Below are positions 9,057 through 16,606 of a stretch of DNA of 48,158 nt, piece after piece. Position 1 is the first letter of the stretch; each line of letters opens with the position of its first letter. The DNA is taken from positions 1-48,158 of the forward strand of contig CALMQM010000043.1 in assembly GCA_937871435.1 (NCBI GenBank), given 5' to 3'. The position numbers and the translations under genes were made by a program. The stretch is from an uncultured Bacteroidota bacterium. GTDB taxonomy: Bacteria > Bacteroidota > Bacteroidia > AKYH767-A > 2013-40CM-41-45. Below the pieces are notes generated by a model. The model was not told where the DNA came from, searched no databases, and was given only the letters and a program-made list of their open reading frames with translations.

Positions 9057-9926
9057 ATGGCGAGTTTCAGAAACCACATTCTAGTTCCCATCGATTTTTC
9101 TGAACAATCACTAATAGCCCTCGGCCAGTCATACAATCTGGCACGTCTGACGAAAGCAGACATTACCCTCATCAATATAATTGAAGACAGTTTTCATTTG
9201 CCTTTTTTCCAAAAAAAGGAGGATAAAACTCTGGAGAAGAAGATTTCAAAGGAATTGGAGAAACTTGCCCACGAGACCACTGAAAAAGTGGGCGTGCGTG
9301 TTTTTACAATGATTTCACACGGAAAGGTGTACGAGGAAATTCAAAAAGCGGCAAAAAAACTGAAATGCTCATTTATTATTATGGGCACAAATGGAAGTGT
9401 TGGCTTGAAAAAATTTATTGGTTCCAATGCGCTTCGTGTAATCCGTGAATCACCATGCCCGGTTATTACCATTAAAGGTAAAAAACATCGCCCGGGTTGT
9501 AAAAATATTGTTGTTCCTTTAGATCTTTCAAAAGAAACGAAGGAAAAGGTTCACAATGCAATGGAGTTTGCACAATTATTCGGTTCTGTCATCCATCTTG
9601 TTACAGTCCTGAATACAGACGACGAATTCATTGTGAATAAATTGAAGAGACAAATGCAACAGGTGTTCAATCATATTCAGGGAGAATCTGTTCCTTGTAC
9701 GATGGAATTCCTGCATGGAGATGATGTTGCAGAAGAAGTGATATCTTATTCAAAAAAAATCAAGGCAGATCTTGTAATGATCATGACTCAAGATGAATCT
9801 ACATGGTCTGATTTGATGTTTATCAGTAATTCTGCTCAGGATATCATTAACGGTACTGAAATACCCGTGATCAGTATTAAACCTAAGGAGAAAAAGGACC
9901 TCACTTTATCCGCATTCGAATACTAA
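9057..9926 (+). CDS. Universal stress protein, tandem UspA domains
   Basis: A 289-aa cytoplasmic protein with two UspA domains (about 1-140 and 148-280). The first starts HILVPIDFSEQSLIALGQSYNLA and ends with a nucleotide-binding loop of the GxxGx8GS type (IIMGTNGSVGLKKFIGSN) followed by SPCPVITIKG. The second starts NIVVPLDLSKETKEKVHNAMEFA, but its corresponding loop (IIMTQDESTWSDLMFISNSAQ) lacks the glycines, so only the N-terminal domain is likely to bind ATP. The partner gene lies 23 bp downstream and is a paralogue. Universal stress proteins are induced by starvation and other stresses; the signal here is not visible. Confidence 0.92.
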   Translation: MASFRNHILVPIDFSEQSLIALGQSYNLARLTKADITLINIIEDSFHLPFFQKKEDKTLEKKISKELEKLAHETTEKVGVRVFTMISHGKVYEEIQKAAKKLKCSFIIMGTNGSVGLKKFIGSNALRVIRESPCPVITIKGKKHRPGCKNIVVPLDLSKETKEKVHNAMEFAQLFGSVIHLVTVLNTDDEFIVNKLKRQMQQVFNHIQGESVPCTMEFLHGDDVAEEVISYSKKIKADLVMIMTQDESTWSDLMFISNSAQDIINGTEIPVISIKPKEKKDLTLSAFEY

Positions 9927-9949
9927 CTTTTACATAAAAAGTATTAGCC

Positions 9950-10837
9950 ATGAACAAAAAATTCCTGATCAAAAAGATCCTGATCCCTTTTGATTTTTCG
10001 GAAACAGCTGAGCTGGCTCTGGAACATGCCATTTTTATGGCAAAACTTCACAAAGCTGATCTTCATCTTCTGCATGTGATCGAATCCTATTCTTTCACCA
10101 CCGCAATCAGTAATGCTTTCAGTAAATCCCAATCTGAATTCGAATCAAAGATTGAATCTTCTGCGAACGAAAAATTAAAACAGTTGTCGGAAAAGCTTCA
10201 TCATGATAGCGGTATGTCGGTTTACTATAGAACCGAAATGGGTAACATCTACAAGAAAATTGTAGCTGTAGCAGAAGAACTCGAAATCGATATTATTATC
10301 ATGGGAACTCACGGCGTGAGCGGCTTTCAGGAATTCCTGATTGGCAGCAATACTTACCGTGTTGTAATGAGTGCTCCTTGTCCGGTTGTTTCGGTTCAAA
10401 CTCATTCAAAGAAGATCGGTTTCAAAGATATTGTTCTCCCGATCGACAATTCCTCTTCGTCTCGCCAAAAGGTGAAACAAGCTGCAGAGATAGCGAAACA
10501 TTACAACTCAGTGATTCATATCGCCGGCATCATGACTATGTCTGATGTGGATATGCAGCGAAGATTTGAAGTGAAGATTCATCAGGTCAGAGATTATTTT
10601 GAAGAACATGAAATTCCTCACACTGTTAAAATCTTTAAAGGAGATAACACTGCTTCCATCACCATGGATTACGCGACTCAGGTGAATGCAGATCTTATTA
10701 TCATCATGACTGACCAGGAGAGTAGTGGTTTATTCATGGGAAATTTTGCACAGCAGGTGATTAACCATTCCAAAATTCCTGTCATGAGTGTTCGTCCTTC
10801 CGAAGGTGACCCGGATAAAATTTCTATAGGATACTAA
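9950..10837 (+). CDS. Universal stress protein, tandem UspA domains (paralogue)
   Basis: A 295-aa protein with two UspA domains, paralogous to the gene 23 bp upstream and almost certainly in the same transcript. Domain 1 begins KKILIPFDFSETAELALEHAIFMA and carries a full GxxGx9GS loop (IIMGTHGVSGFQEFLIGSN) plus SAPCPVVSV. Domain 2 begins DIVLPIDNSSSSRQKVKQAAEIA, and its loop region (IIMTDQESSGLFMGNFAQQV) has lost the ATP-binding glycines, as in its neighbour. The operon ends at a strong terminator just after the stop. Confidence 0.92.
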   Translation: MNKKFLIKKILIPFDFSETAELALEHAIFMAKLHKADLHLLHVIESYSFTTAISNAFSKSQSEFESKIESSANEKLKQLSEKLHHDSGMSVYYRTEMGNIYKKIVAVAEELEIDIIIMGTHGVSGFQEFLIGSNTYRVVMSAPCPVVSVQTHSKKIGFKDIVLPIDNSSSSRQKVKQAAEIAKHYNSVIHIAGIMTMSDVDMQRRFEVKIHQVRDYFEEHEIPHTVKIFKGDNTASITMDYATQVNADLIIIMTDQESSGLFMGNFAQQVINHSKIPVMSVRPSEGDPDKISIGY

Positions 10838-10840
10838 AAA

Positions 10841-10869
10841 AAATCCCCGACTGTTCAGATCGGGGATTT
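10841..10869. terminator. Intrinsic terminator, bidirectional
   Basis: A 10-bp perfect stem AAATCCCCGA / TCGGGGATTT with a 9-nt loop, followed by T9 on the plus strand and preceded by an A run that serves the minus strand. It lies between the convergent stress-protein operon and the DUF4197 gene. Confidence 0.9.
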
Positions 10870-10886
10870 TTTTTTGTTGTTTTCCT

Positions 10887-11615
10887 TCAATGTTTACTGC
10901 CGAAAACCTTTTGTAGAAGTGCTGTTACGCGTGCTTGTGGATCTTTACGTATTTTAATTTCTTCCTGTGAAACGAGATAAAATAAGCCATGGAGCGCCCT
11001 CTGTGTAATGTAAGCATCAAGATCAGGATTCATTTTTGTCACAAAAGGCAATTTGTTATATGTATTAATTAACGGACTCCAGTATTTAGTGACGTCGACT
11101 TTCTGAACAGCTGAATGAACTACCGGAGTAAATTTTGTCTGTAATTGCGAATTGGTTCTCTGTCTCAAAAATCCGGTCGCTGCTGTATCCGCTCCATTGA
11201 GAATATTTAATCCATCAGTGATCGTCATACCTTTTACAGCGTCGACAAAAATAGGTGCGGCTTGTTTTGCTGCTTCTTCAGCCGCTCTGTTAATTGTAAG
11301 GACAAAATCATCCACTTGTTTATTCATTCCTAAAGATCGAAGCTTACTTTCGACTGCAGCTGCTTCAGGAGGAAAAGGGATTTTGATAATATTGTTTTTG
11401 AAAAATCCATCTACTTTCGAAGCGGAACCCGAAGCATTTTTACTTCCATAACTTAATGCTTCTTTTAAACCATCAATAATTTCCTGATTGCTGAGTGGTG
11501 TACCTGAATTGACAGTGTTGTTGATTTCCTTCCCGATCTTATTAAAATCTACCTGTGAACAGGATAGAATTGGAAATAAAAAAAGTAGACCGATAACAGA
11601 TTTGATGGTTCTCAT
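10887..11615 (-). CDS. DUF4197 lipoprotein
   Basis: A 242-aa exported protein. The N-terminus MRTIKSVIGLLFLFPILSCSQ is a lipoprotein signal with a lipobox-like LSC, so the mature protein should be lipid-anchored at Cys19. The remainder matches the DUF4197 family: a helical region starting LSNQEIIDGLKEALSYGSKNA, then FPPEAAAVESKLRSLGMNKQVDDFVLTINRAAEEAAKQAAPIFVDAVKGMTI and the C-terminal VTKYWSPLINTYNKLP with LFYLVSQEEIKIRKDP. The family has no established function. It stands alone, with terminators on both sides. Confidence 0.88.
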   Translation of the reverse strand: MRTIKSVIGLLFLFPILSCSQVDFNKIGKEINNTVNSGTPLSNQEIIDGLKEALSYGSKNASGSASKVDGFFKNNIIKIPFPPEAAAVESKLRSLGMNKQVDDFVLTINRAAEEAAKQAAPIFVDAVKGMTITDGLNILNGADTAATGFLRQRTNSQLQTKFTPVVHSAVQKVDVTKYWSPLINTYNKLPFVTKMNPDLDAYITQRALHGLFYLVSQEEIKIRKDPQARVTALLQKVFGSKH

Positions 11616-11673
11616 ATGAATAGTTTTGGATGTCCTCGCTTTTTACAAAGATGAGGCCAAAACTTGAAAATGC

Positions 11674-11702
11674 AAAAGGGTACGTAAGTAACGTACCCTT
11701 TT
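11674..11702 (-). terminator. Intrinsic terminator of the ECF sigma operon
   Basis: A perfect 12-bp stem AAAAGGGTACGT / ACGTACCCTTTT with a 5-nt loop (AAGTA). It lies 12 bp downstream of the stop of the reverse-strand small membrane protein, with the T run on the minus strand. It also sits just upstream of the DUF4197 gene. Confidence 0.85.
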
Positions 11703-11714
11703 ATACCGGTTGAT

Positions 11715-12083
11715 TTAAAGTCCCGGACTTTTCTCTTCTTTATTTCCTTGGGGCTCCAGGGGTTGACCTGTCCAGTTACAGCGTTGTTTCCAGAGAGATC
11801 GCATTCGTTCTCTCTCTTCAGGACTCATCTTTTCCATTTTTTCTTTCCACTCATTCCATCTTGCATGTTTCCAAGCGTGTCGTCCACCGCTGCGATGGCC
11901 GCCGAATCCATGGAATAGAATCTTGCTTAAAACTAATAAGCCTATAGCCTGAGCAAAAGAAATCATCGGGCCATGGAAGAGAACCGGAACAAGCCAGTTC
12001 CACAATCCAAATACTACTGCTGATAAAAGCAAAAAGCCCGCAATTACCAATATCCCTATTTTTATAAACCAGAATTTTTTCAT
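11715..12083 (-). CDS. Small membrane protein downstream of an ECF sigma factor
   Basis: A 122-aa protein I do not recognise as a named family. Residues 6-33 form one hydrophobic helix and residues 36-58 are a second, weaker one (FHGPMISFAQAIGLLVLSKILFH). After that comes a Gly/His/Arg-rich stretch (GFGGHRSGGRHAWKHARW) and a charged helical segment (EWKEKMEKMSPEERERMRSLWKQRC) reminiscent of the small periplasmic metal- or stress-sensing helical proteins. It starts 37 bp after the stop of the sigma factor gene and shares its terminator, so a role in regulating that sigma factor is plausible but unproven. No classic anti-sigma zinc motif (HxxxCxxC) is present. Confidence 0.65.
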   Translation of the reverse strand: MKKFWFIKIGILVIAGFLLLSAVVFGLWNWLVPVLFHGPMISFAQAIGLLVLSKILFHGFGGHRSGGRHAWKHARWNEWKEKMEKMSPEERERMRSLWKQRCNWTGQPLEPQGNKEEKSPGL

Positions 12084-12120
12084 CTTTCTTTCAATTTTTT
12101 AATTGTTTTTAATAGCAGCC

Positions 12121-12714
12121 TCAGGAGTTTACTATCTCATCGTACAAACTTTGCAAACGTTCCCGTAAATGAAGTACAGCGTACCGTTTTCTTGATAGTA
12201 AAGTATTTAATGAAACTCCACTTTGTTCCACCATTTCATTGAATGAAATTCCTTCTAACTCGTGCTTGATAAACACGTCACGTTGTTCAGGAGGCAATTC
12301 ATCCATTGCCTGTTCAATAGCTTCCCAAATCATCGCCTGATCAAATTCACGGTCTGGACTTAATGAAGTGGAGCGAATCAAATCCTGCAGGAACAATTGA
12401 TCCTCATCATCACCTTTTCTGAATACAAATTGATCTTCCAGTCGGTCCGGCCGCTTCTTTCTGTACTGATCCGTGATTTTATTCCTTGCTACGCGATACA
12501 ACCAGGCTGCCATTTTTTCGATAGGTTGCATCAAACGATAGGAGGTAGTCAATTCAAACAATACGTCTTGAAAAATATCTTCTGCATCTTCCGGCTCCCG
12601 TACGCGGTTTCGGATAAAATCAAAAAGCTTCTTCCCATTCTGTTGAATGACCTCCCGGATGGAATCATCTTGCTCCTTGATCATAGGAATTGAGATTGTT
12701 CTGGGCTGCGTCAT
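12121..12714 (-). CDS. ECF-type RNA polymerase sigma factor
   Basis: A 197-aa sigma70-family protein. Region 2 is visible at about 20-90 (LFDFIRNRVREPEDAEDIFQDVLFELTTSY, then AAWLYRVARNKITDQYRKKRP), and region 4 at about 130-190 (AMDELPPEQRDVFIKHELEGISFNEMVEQSGVSLNTLLSRKRYAVLHLRERL), with the usual helix-turn-helix. It would direct RNA polymerase to a small regulon in response to an unseen signal. The only gene in its operon is the small membrane protein downstream. The start is the ATG at 12714; an ATG ten codons later is possible. It is divergent from cinA. Confidence 0.92.
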   Translation of the reverse strand: MTQPRTISIPMIKEQDDSIREVIQQNGKKLFDFIRNRVREPEDAEDIFQDVLFELTTSYRLMQPIEKMAAWLYRVARNKITDQYRKKRPDRLEDQFVFRKGDDEDQLFLQDLIRSTSLSPDREFDQAMIWEAIEQAMDELPPEQRDVFIKHELEGISFNEMVEQSGVSLNTLLSRKRYAVLHLRERLQSLYDEIVNS

Positions 12715-12786
12715 ATGTCAAAGCTGACGTACACACCCTTCAAAATATTTTACAAGAATAAAAATTCTCCGTGATGGCTTTCAAAC

Positions 12787-12794
12787 TATCTTTG
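12787..12794 (+). promoter_or_regulatory. Candidate -7 element of the cinA promoter
   Basis: TATCTTTG matches TAnnTTTG 16 bp before the cinA ATG, implying a very short leader. No clear TTTG element is seen about 20 bp upstream, so this is tentative. Confidence 0.4.
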
Positions 12795-12810
12795 AGGCAA
12801 TCTTTGAATT

Positions 12811-14058
12811 ATGAAAATAGCTGAAATTATCACAATTGGTGATGAATTACTGATTGGACAAGTCGTGGATACAAATAGTGCCTGGATGGGTAAGCAATTG
12901 AACGCAATCGGGATTAAAGTCAAACAAATTACCTCAGTGAGCGATGATGCCAATCACATTCTCACTGCTTTAAAAGAAGCTGAAGGTAGAGCTGATTTAA
13001 TTTTCATCACAGGTGGTCTGGGGCCAACGAAAGACGACATTACCAAAACAACCTTATGTACCTACTTCAATACGACTCTTCGATTCGATCAAGCCTCTTT
13101 TGATGTAATCTCAGAGATCTTTAAAGCCAGGGGGAAAGAAGTGTCTGACCTCAACCGAAAACAAGCCGAAGTGCCTTCGAATTGTGAAGTATTGTTGAAC
13201 AAATGGGGAACAGCACCGGGGATGTGGTTTAATTCCAACGCTAAAATCTTCGTTTCAATGCCCGGAGTTCCGCATGAAATGAAAGGAATCATGGAGAATG
13301 TTGTACTCCCAAAATTGGCAGCAAAACTGAATCTGCCTCCAATTTTACACCGTACCATCCTGACACAGGGAATTGGTGAATCCAACTTGTCAGAACTCAT
13401 CGCTGAATGGGAAGATCAACTTCCGCACAACATGAAATTGGCTTATCTCCCTTCTCCCGGAATGGTTCGTTTACGCATTACAGCCCATGGTCCGGATCAG
13501 CAATTGCTCTCTAAAGCACTTGATATAGAAGTAGAAAAATTGAGAATACTTGCCTTTGAATATATCTATGGCTATGAAGATGAAACCCTTGAATCAATAG
13601 TCGGCCAACTACTACGCAAAGGTGGGAAAACTCTTAGCACTGCAGAAAGCTGCACAGGTGGATACATTGCACATAAGATTACATCTGTGCCAGGCAGCTC
13701 CGATTATTACATCGGTTCTGTCATTGCCTATGCATACCGGATCAAAGAAGATTTTCTGAACATTGATCCAAAATTATTAAACACACATGGAGCAGTAAGT
13801 GAACAAGCAGTGAGTCTTATGGCTACTGATATACAACAAAAATTTTCTACCGATTATTCCATCGCATGTTCCGGTATTGCAGGTCCGGGTGGTGGTACAG
13901 CAGAAAAGCCTGTCGGAACAGTTTGGATTGCAATAGCAACTCCGGAAAAAGTCATCACTAAAAAATTGCAACTGGGTCGGGTGAGGGAGAGAGTCATTCT
14001 GGAAACCAGCCAACATGCTCTGAATATGTTAAGAAAGGCGATAATTGGCGTAATTTGA
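12811..14058 (+). CDS. cinA: CinA-family protein (NMN deamidase related)
   Basis: A 415-aa protein of the full-length CinA type. The N-terminal MoaB/MogA-like domain (about 1-170; COG1058, reported as ADP-ribose pyrophosphatase in some members) shows EIITIGDELLIGQVVDTNSAWMG, FITGGLGPTKDDITK and the SMPGVPHEMKGI segment. The C-terminal domain (about 255-415; NMN deamidase, COG1546) shows TLSTAESCTGGYIAHKITSVPGSSDYYIGSVIAY and IACSGIAGPGGGTAEKPVGTVWIAIA. Together these act in pyridine nucleotide recycling. It is divergent from the ECF sigma gene and apparently monocistronic. Confidence 0.93.
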   Translation: MKIAEIITIGDELLIGQVVDTNSAWMGKQLNAIGIKVKQITSVSDDANHILTALKEAEGRADLIFITGGLGPTKDDITKTTLCTYFNTTLRFDQASFDVISEIFKARGKEVSDLNRKQAEVPSNCEVLLNKWGTAPGMWFNSNAKIFVSMPGVPHEMKGIMENVVLPKLAAKLNLPPILHRTILTQGIGESNLSELIAEWEDQLPHNMKLAYLPSPGMVRLRITAHGPDQQLLSKALDIEVEKLRILAFEYIYGYEDETLESIVGQLLRKGGKTLSTAESCTGGYIAHKITSVPGSSDYYIGSVIAYAYRIKEDFLNIDPKLLNTHGAVSEQAVSLMATDIQQKFSTDYSIACSGIAGPGGGTAEKPVGTVWIAIATPEKVITKKLQLGRVRERVILETSQHALNMLRKAIIGVI

Positions 14059-14143
14059 TGTAATTCAATAAAATAAATAAATTATTGAACAGGCACATCC
14101 ATCTTTTTCAACAATTCGATATTGAAATTTAAAGAGAAAAGGC

Positions 14144-14172
14144 TTGTTTATTGGAAAATAATAGTATCTTTG
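14144..14172 (+). promoter_or_regulatory. Bacteroidota promoter for rpmB
   Basis: TTG (14144-14146), an 18-bp spacer and TATCTTTG (14165-14172) lie just ahead of the L28 gene, whose ATG is at 14195. Both elements fit the phylum consensus. Confidence 0.7.
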
Positions 14173-14194
14173 CGCCTCTCAAAAATTAAGTCCC

Positions 14195-14428
14195 ATGGCA
14201 CGCATTTGTGATTTGACCGGAAAAAAAGCAATGACAGGAAACAGTGTTTCCTTCTCCAATAAAAAGACGAAGAGAAAATTTAATCCAAATCTGCAGGTGA
14301 AACGTTTTTATGTTCCTGAATTGGGTGAGTGGATTTCTCTCAAAGTTTCCACCTCTGCTATTCGTACCATAGATAAAATAGGTATCAGCGCGGCTATTGA
14401 AAAAGCAATCAAAAAAGGAAAAATTTAA
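14195..14428 (+). CDS. rpmB: 50S ribosomal protein L28
   Basis: A 77-aa protein matching bL28 throughout: MARICDLTGKKAMTGNSVSFSNKKTKRKFNPNLQVKRFYVPE and the C-terminal ISLKVSTSAIRTIDKIGI. Its length is normal for the family. It has its own promoter and terminator here, and is separated from rpmG by the aminopeptidase gene; in many Bacteroidota rpmB and rpmG are adjacent. Confidence 0.97.
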   Translation: MARICDLTGKKAMTGNSVSFSNKKTKRKFNPNLQVKRFYVPELGEWISLKVSTSAIRTIDKIGISAAIEKAIKKGKI

Positions 14429-14448
14429 TTCCTTGTTCAGCATATTGG

Positions 14449-14475
14449 AAAGCCGGTAATTTTATTACCGGCTTT
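14449..14475 (+). terminator. Intrinsic terminator after rpmB
   Basis: A 12-bp perfect stem AAAGCCGGTAAT / ATTACCGGCTTT with a 3-nt loop and a downstream T-rich run, 20 bp after the L28 stop codon. Confidence 0.9.
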
Positions 14476-14552
14476 TTCTTTTTCTGTCTTCTTCCATTCC
14501 TGTTTTTACGATCTTTACATGATAATTTATAATGTTTGATACGTAAATAGTC

Positions 14553-15971
14553 ATGCAGTATCTAAAATTTAAAACCTGTCTAACAGTTTTGATTGTGTTG
14601 TCAGGATTTCCTTTCCAATCATTTTCTCAGACTTCCACTTTTCCAACTTATGACAAAGATTTATTGGATGCAGAATTTTATAAAGCAAGAAGAGAGATGC
14701 TCAGGAATAAAATGCCTGATAGCTCCGTCAGCATTTTATTTTCTTCGCCTGAAAGAAATCGTTCCAATGATGTGGATTACACTTTTCATCAGGATCCATC
14801 CTTTTTTTACCTCACAGGTATTACAGAGCCCAATTCCGTTCTGCTTATTTTTAAACAAAAGCAATCGTTCTCGGGAAAAGTTGTAGATGAACTTTTGTTC
14901 ATCCCAAAAAAGAACATTTCCCAGGAAATTTGGAATGGATTGCAGGCTGGTCCCGCTGATGCAAGTGCACTTTCAGGTATACAATTAGTCCAAACATCCG
15001 ATGCATTTTCATCTTTAGTATTTCCGATGTCTTCTTTGAATTGGATTCTTCGTATGAGTTTTCCAAAAGGGATGGTGGATGTAAAAAGAGATGAAACGGA
15101 TCTGTTCAGCCTTGTTGATCAATTTAAGCTCTCAACAAATTTTCCTTCTTCAAAAGATGATGATTTCCGACTTTCGAAAATGCTTACAGAGATGAGAGAA
15201 ATTAAACAACCAGCTGAAATAAAACTAATGCGAAAAGCAATTGAGCTTAGTTGTGAAGGACACAAAGAAATGATGCGTGGACTTGAACCAGGCATGTCAG
15301 AATATTCCATCCAGGCGATCGGTGAATATGTTTTCAAAAGTGGAGGAGCAGAAACATTTGGATACCCTTCAATTTGTGGTGGGGGAGAAAATTCCTGTAT
15401 TCTTCATTACGAAAGTAATAGACGGCCCTTGTACTCCGGTGACCTGATTCTTTTGGATATGGGTGGTGAATACCATGGCTATTCTGCAGATATCACACGA
15501 ACATTGCCCGTGAATGGAAAATTCACCACAGAACAAAAGGAGATTTATAAATTGGTTTATCAGGCACAAACCGAAGCTTTTGATAAATGCAAACCGGGAA
15601 ACCGTTTCCATGATCCCCATAACGCTGCAATGAATATTATTGCGACTGGTTTGCTCAGTCTTGGTATTACCAAAAACCTTGAAGATGCGAAAACCTATTT
15701 TATGCACAACACTTCCCATTATCTTGGTCTGGATGTTCATGATCCTGGCAGCTATGCTCCACTGAAAGAAGGGAATGTGATCACCATAGAACCGGGAATT
15801 TACATTCCCAAAGGCAGCAATTGTGATTCTAAATGGTGGAACATCGGAATTCGGATAGAAGACGATGTCCTCATCACTTCTGATGGCTATGAGATACTTT
15901 CCGGTAGTCTGCCTTCAAAATGGGAGGATGTCGAGAAATTAATGGAAGAAAAGTCGTTTTTGAACAAATAA
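14553..15971 (+). CDS. Secreted aminopeptidase P family metallopeptidase (M24B)
   Basis: A 472-aa peptidase that removes N-terminal residues before proline. Residues 1-26 look like a signal peptide (hydrophobic TVLIVLSGFPFQSF, then SQ), so it should act in the periplasm. Residues about 35-175 are the N-terminal creatinase-like domain and about 225-460 the pita-bread catalytic domain. The dinuclear metal ligands are visible: D302 and D313 (LLDMGGEYHGYSADITRT), H389 (HNTSHYLGLDVHD), E413 (TIEPGIYI) and E436 (IRIEDDVLIT). It sits between rpmB and rpmG, flanked by a terminator and by the rpmG promoter, so it is an independent gene placed inside the ribosomal protein block. Confidence 0.92.
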   Translation: MQYLKFKTCLTVLIVLSGFPFQSFSQTSTFPTYDKDLLDAEFYKARREMLRNKMPDSSVSILFSSPERNRSNDVDYTFHQDPSFFYLTGITEPNSVLLIFKQKQSFSGKVVDELLFIPKKNISQEIWNGLQAGPADASALSGIQLVQTSDAFSSLVFPMSSLNWILRMSFPKGMVDVKRDETDLFSLVDQFKLSTNFPSSKDDDFRLSKMLTEMREIKQPAEIKLMRKAIELSCEGHKEMMRGLEPGMSEYSIQAIGEYVFKSGGAETFGYPSICGGGENSCILHYESNRRPLYSGDLILLDMGGEYHGYSADITRTLPVNGKFTTEQKEIYKLVYQAQTEAFDKCKPGNRFHDPHNAAMNIIATGLLSLGITKNLEDAKTYFMHNTSHYLGLDVHDPGSYAPLKEGNVITIEPGIYIPKGSNCDSKWWNIGIRIEDDVLITSDGYEILSGSLPSKWEDVEKLMEEKSFLNK

Positions 15972-16004
15972 TGGCTTAAAACTATCCTTTTTCAGCTGAA
16001 AATA

Positions 16005-16035
16005 TTTGGATCAAGCGAACTTTTTGGTATATTTG
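16005..16035 (+). promoter_or_regulatory. Bacteroidota promoter for rpmG
   Basis: TTTG (16005-16008), a 19-bp spacer and TATATTTG (16028-16035) form a perfect consensus match between the aminopeptidase stop and the L33 start at 16087. Confidence 0.8.
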
Positions 16036-16086
16036 CAGCCCTCGAAAATAGGTTAAACACCTGTTTCATAATAAAAAAGAAGAATC

Positions 16087-16269
16087 ATGGCAAAGAAAGG
16101 TAACCGCATTCAGGTGATCATGGAATGTACAGAACACAAGGCAAGTGGAATGCCTGGTACATCTCGTTACATCACGACAAAAAATAAAAAGAATACCACT
16201 GAAAGATTGGAGTTGAAAAAATACAACCCTATCCTTAAAAAGATGACCGTTCACAAAGAGATCAAATAA
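16087..16269 (+). CDS. rpmG: 50S ribosomal protein L33
   Basis: A 60-aa bL33: [52 protein letters not shown]. This is the form retaining only one cysteine of the zinc-binding set, that is, a Zn-independent L33. It is followed 47 bp later by the DUF4295 gene and led by its own consensus promoter. Confidence 0.97.
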   Translation: MAKKGNRIQVIMECTEHKASGMPGTSRYITTKNKKNTTERLELKKYNPILKKMTVHKEIK

Positions 16270-16316
16270 TATCTATTTCAAAATTTGTTCTCCAATCATT
16301 AAAATATTAAGAAGTC

Positions 16317-16472
16317 ATGGCAAAGAAAGTAGTTGCAACACTGAAATCAGGAAAAGGCAAAGAATTTTCCAAAGTGATCAAAATGGTGAAGAATCCTGAA
16401 ACTGGCGCGTACCAGTTCAAGGAAGAAGTCGTTCACAACGATCACGTGAAAGATTTTTTGAAAGGCAAATAA
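16317..16472 (+). CDS. DUF4295 protein, small basic ribosome-associated candidate
   Basis: A 51-aa lysine-rich protein: it begins MAKKVVATLKSGKGKEFSKV, continues with a KMVKNPETGAYQFKEE segment and ends DFLKGK. It matches the DUF4295 family, which is conserved in Bacteroidota directly after rpmG, as here. Its size, strong positive charge and operon position suggest a ribosomal protein. From memory, a Bacteroidota-specific subunit named bL38 was described in the Flavobacterium johnsoniae ribosome, and this gene is a natural candidate for it; I cannot verify the match. A terminator follows. Confidence 0.85.
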   Translation: MAKKVVATLKSGKGKEFSKVIKMVKNPETGAYQFKEEVVHNDHVKDFLKGK

Positions 16473-16498
16473 TTTATTGCCTCTTCAAAATGCATTGG

Positions 16499-16527
16499 GC
16501 TTCTTTCTTGATGAAAGAAGCTTTTTT
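16499..16527 (+). terminator. Intrinsic terminator after the L33-DUF4295 pair
   Basis: A 9-bp stem GCTTCTTTC / GAAAGAAGC with loop TTGAT, followed by T6. It separates the small ribosomal genes from ftsY. Confidence 0.88.
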
Positions 16528-16606
16528 CATTTAATACAACATGATTTTCGAAGTGCGGTGAAAGAATTGCTCTTTCAACCTCTGCACTCGAAGAAAGATA
16601 ACTAAC

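Noticed and set aside
8127..9077. Longer nucleoside phosphorylase starting at 9077
   Set aside because: It would overlap the divergent stress-protein gene and its promoter; the first 24 residues look unrelated to the family.
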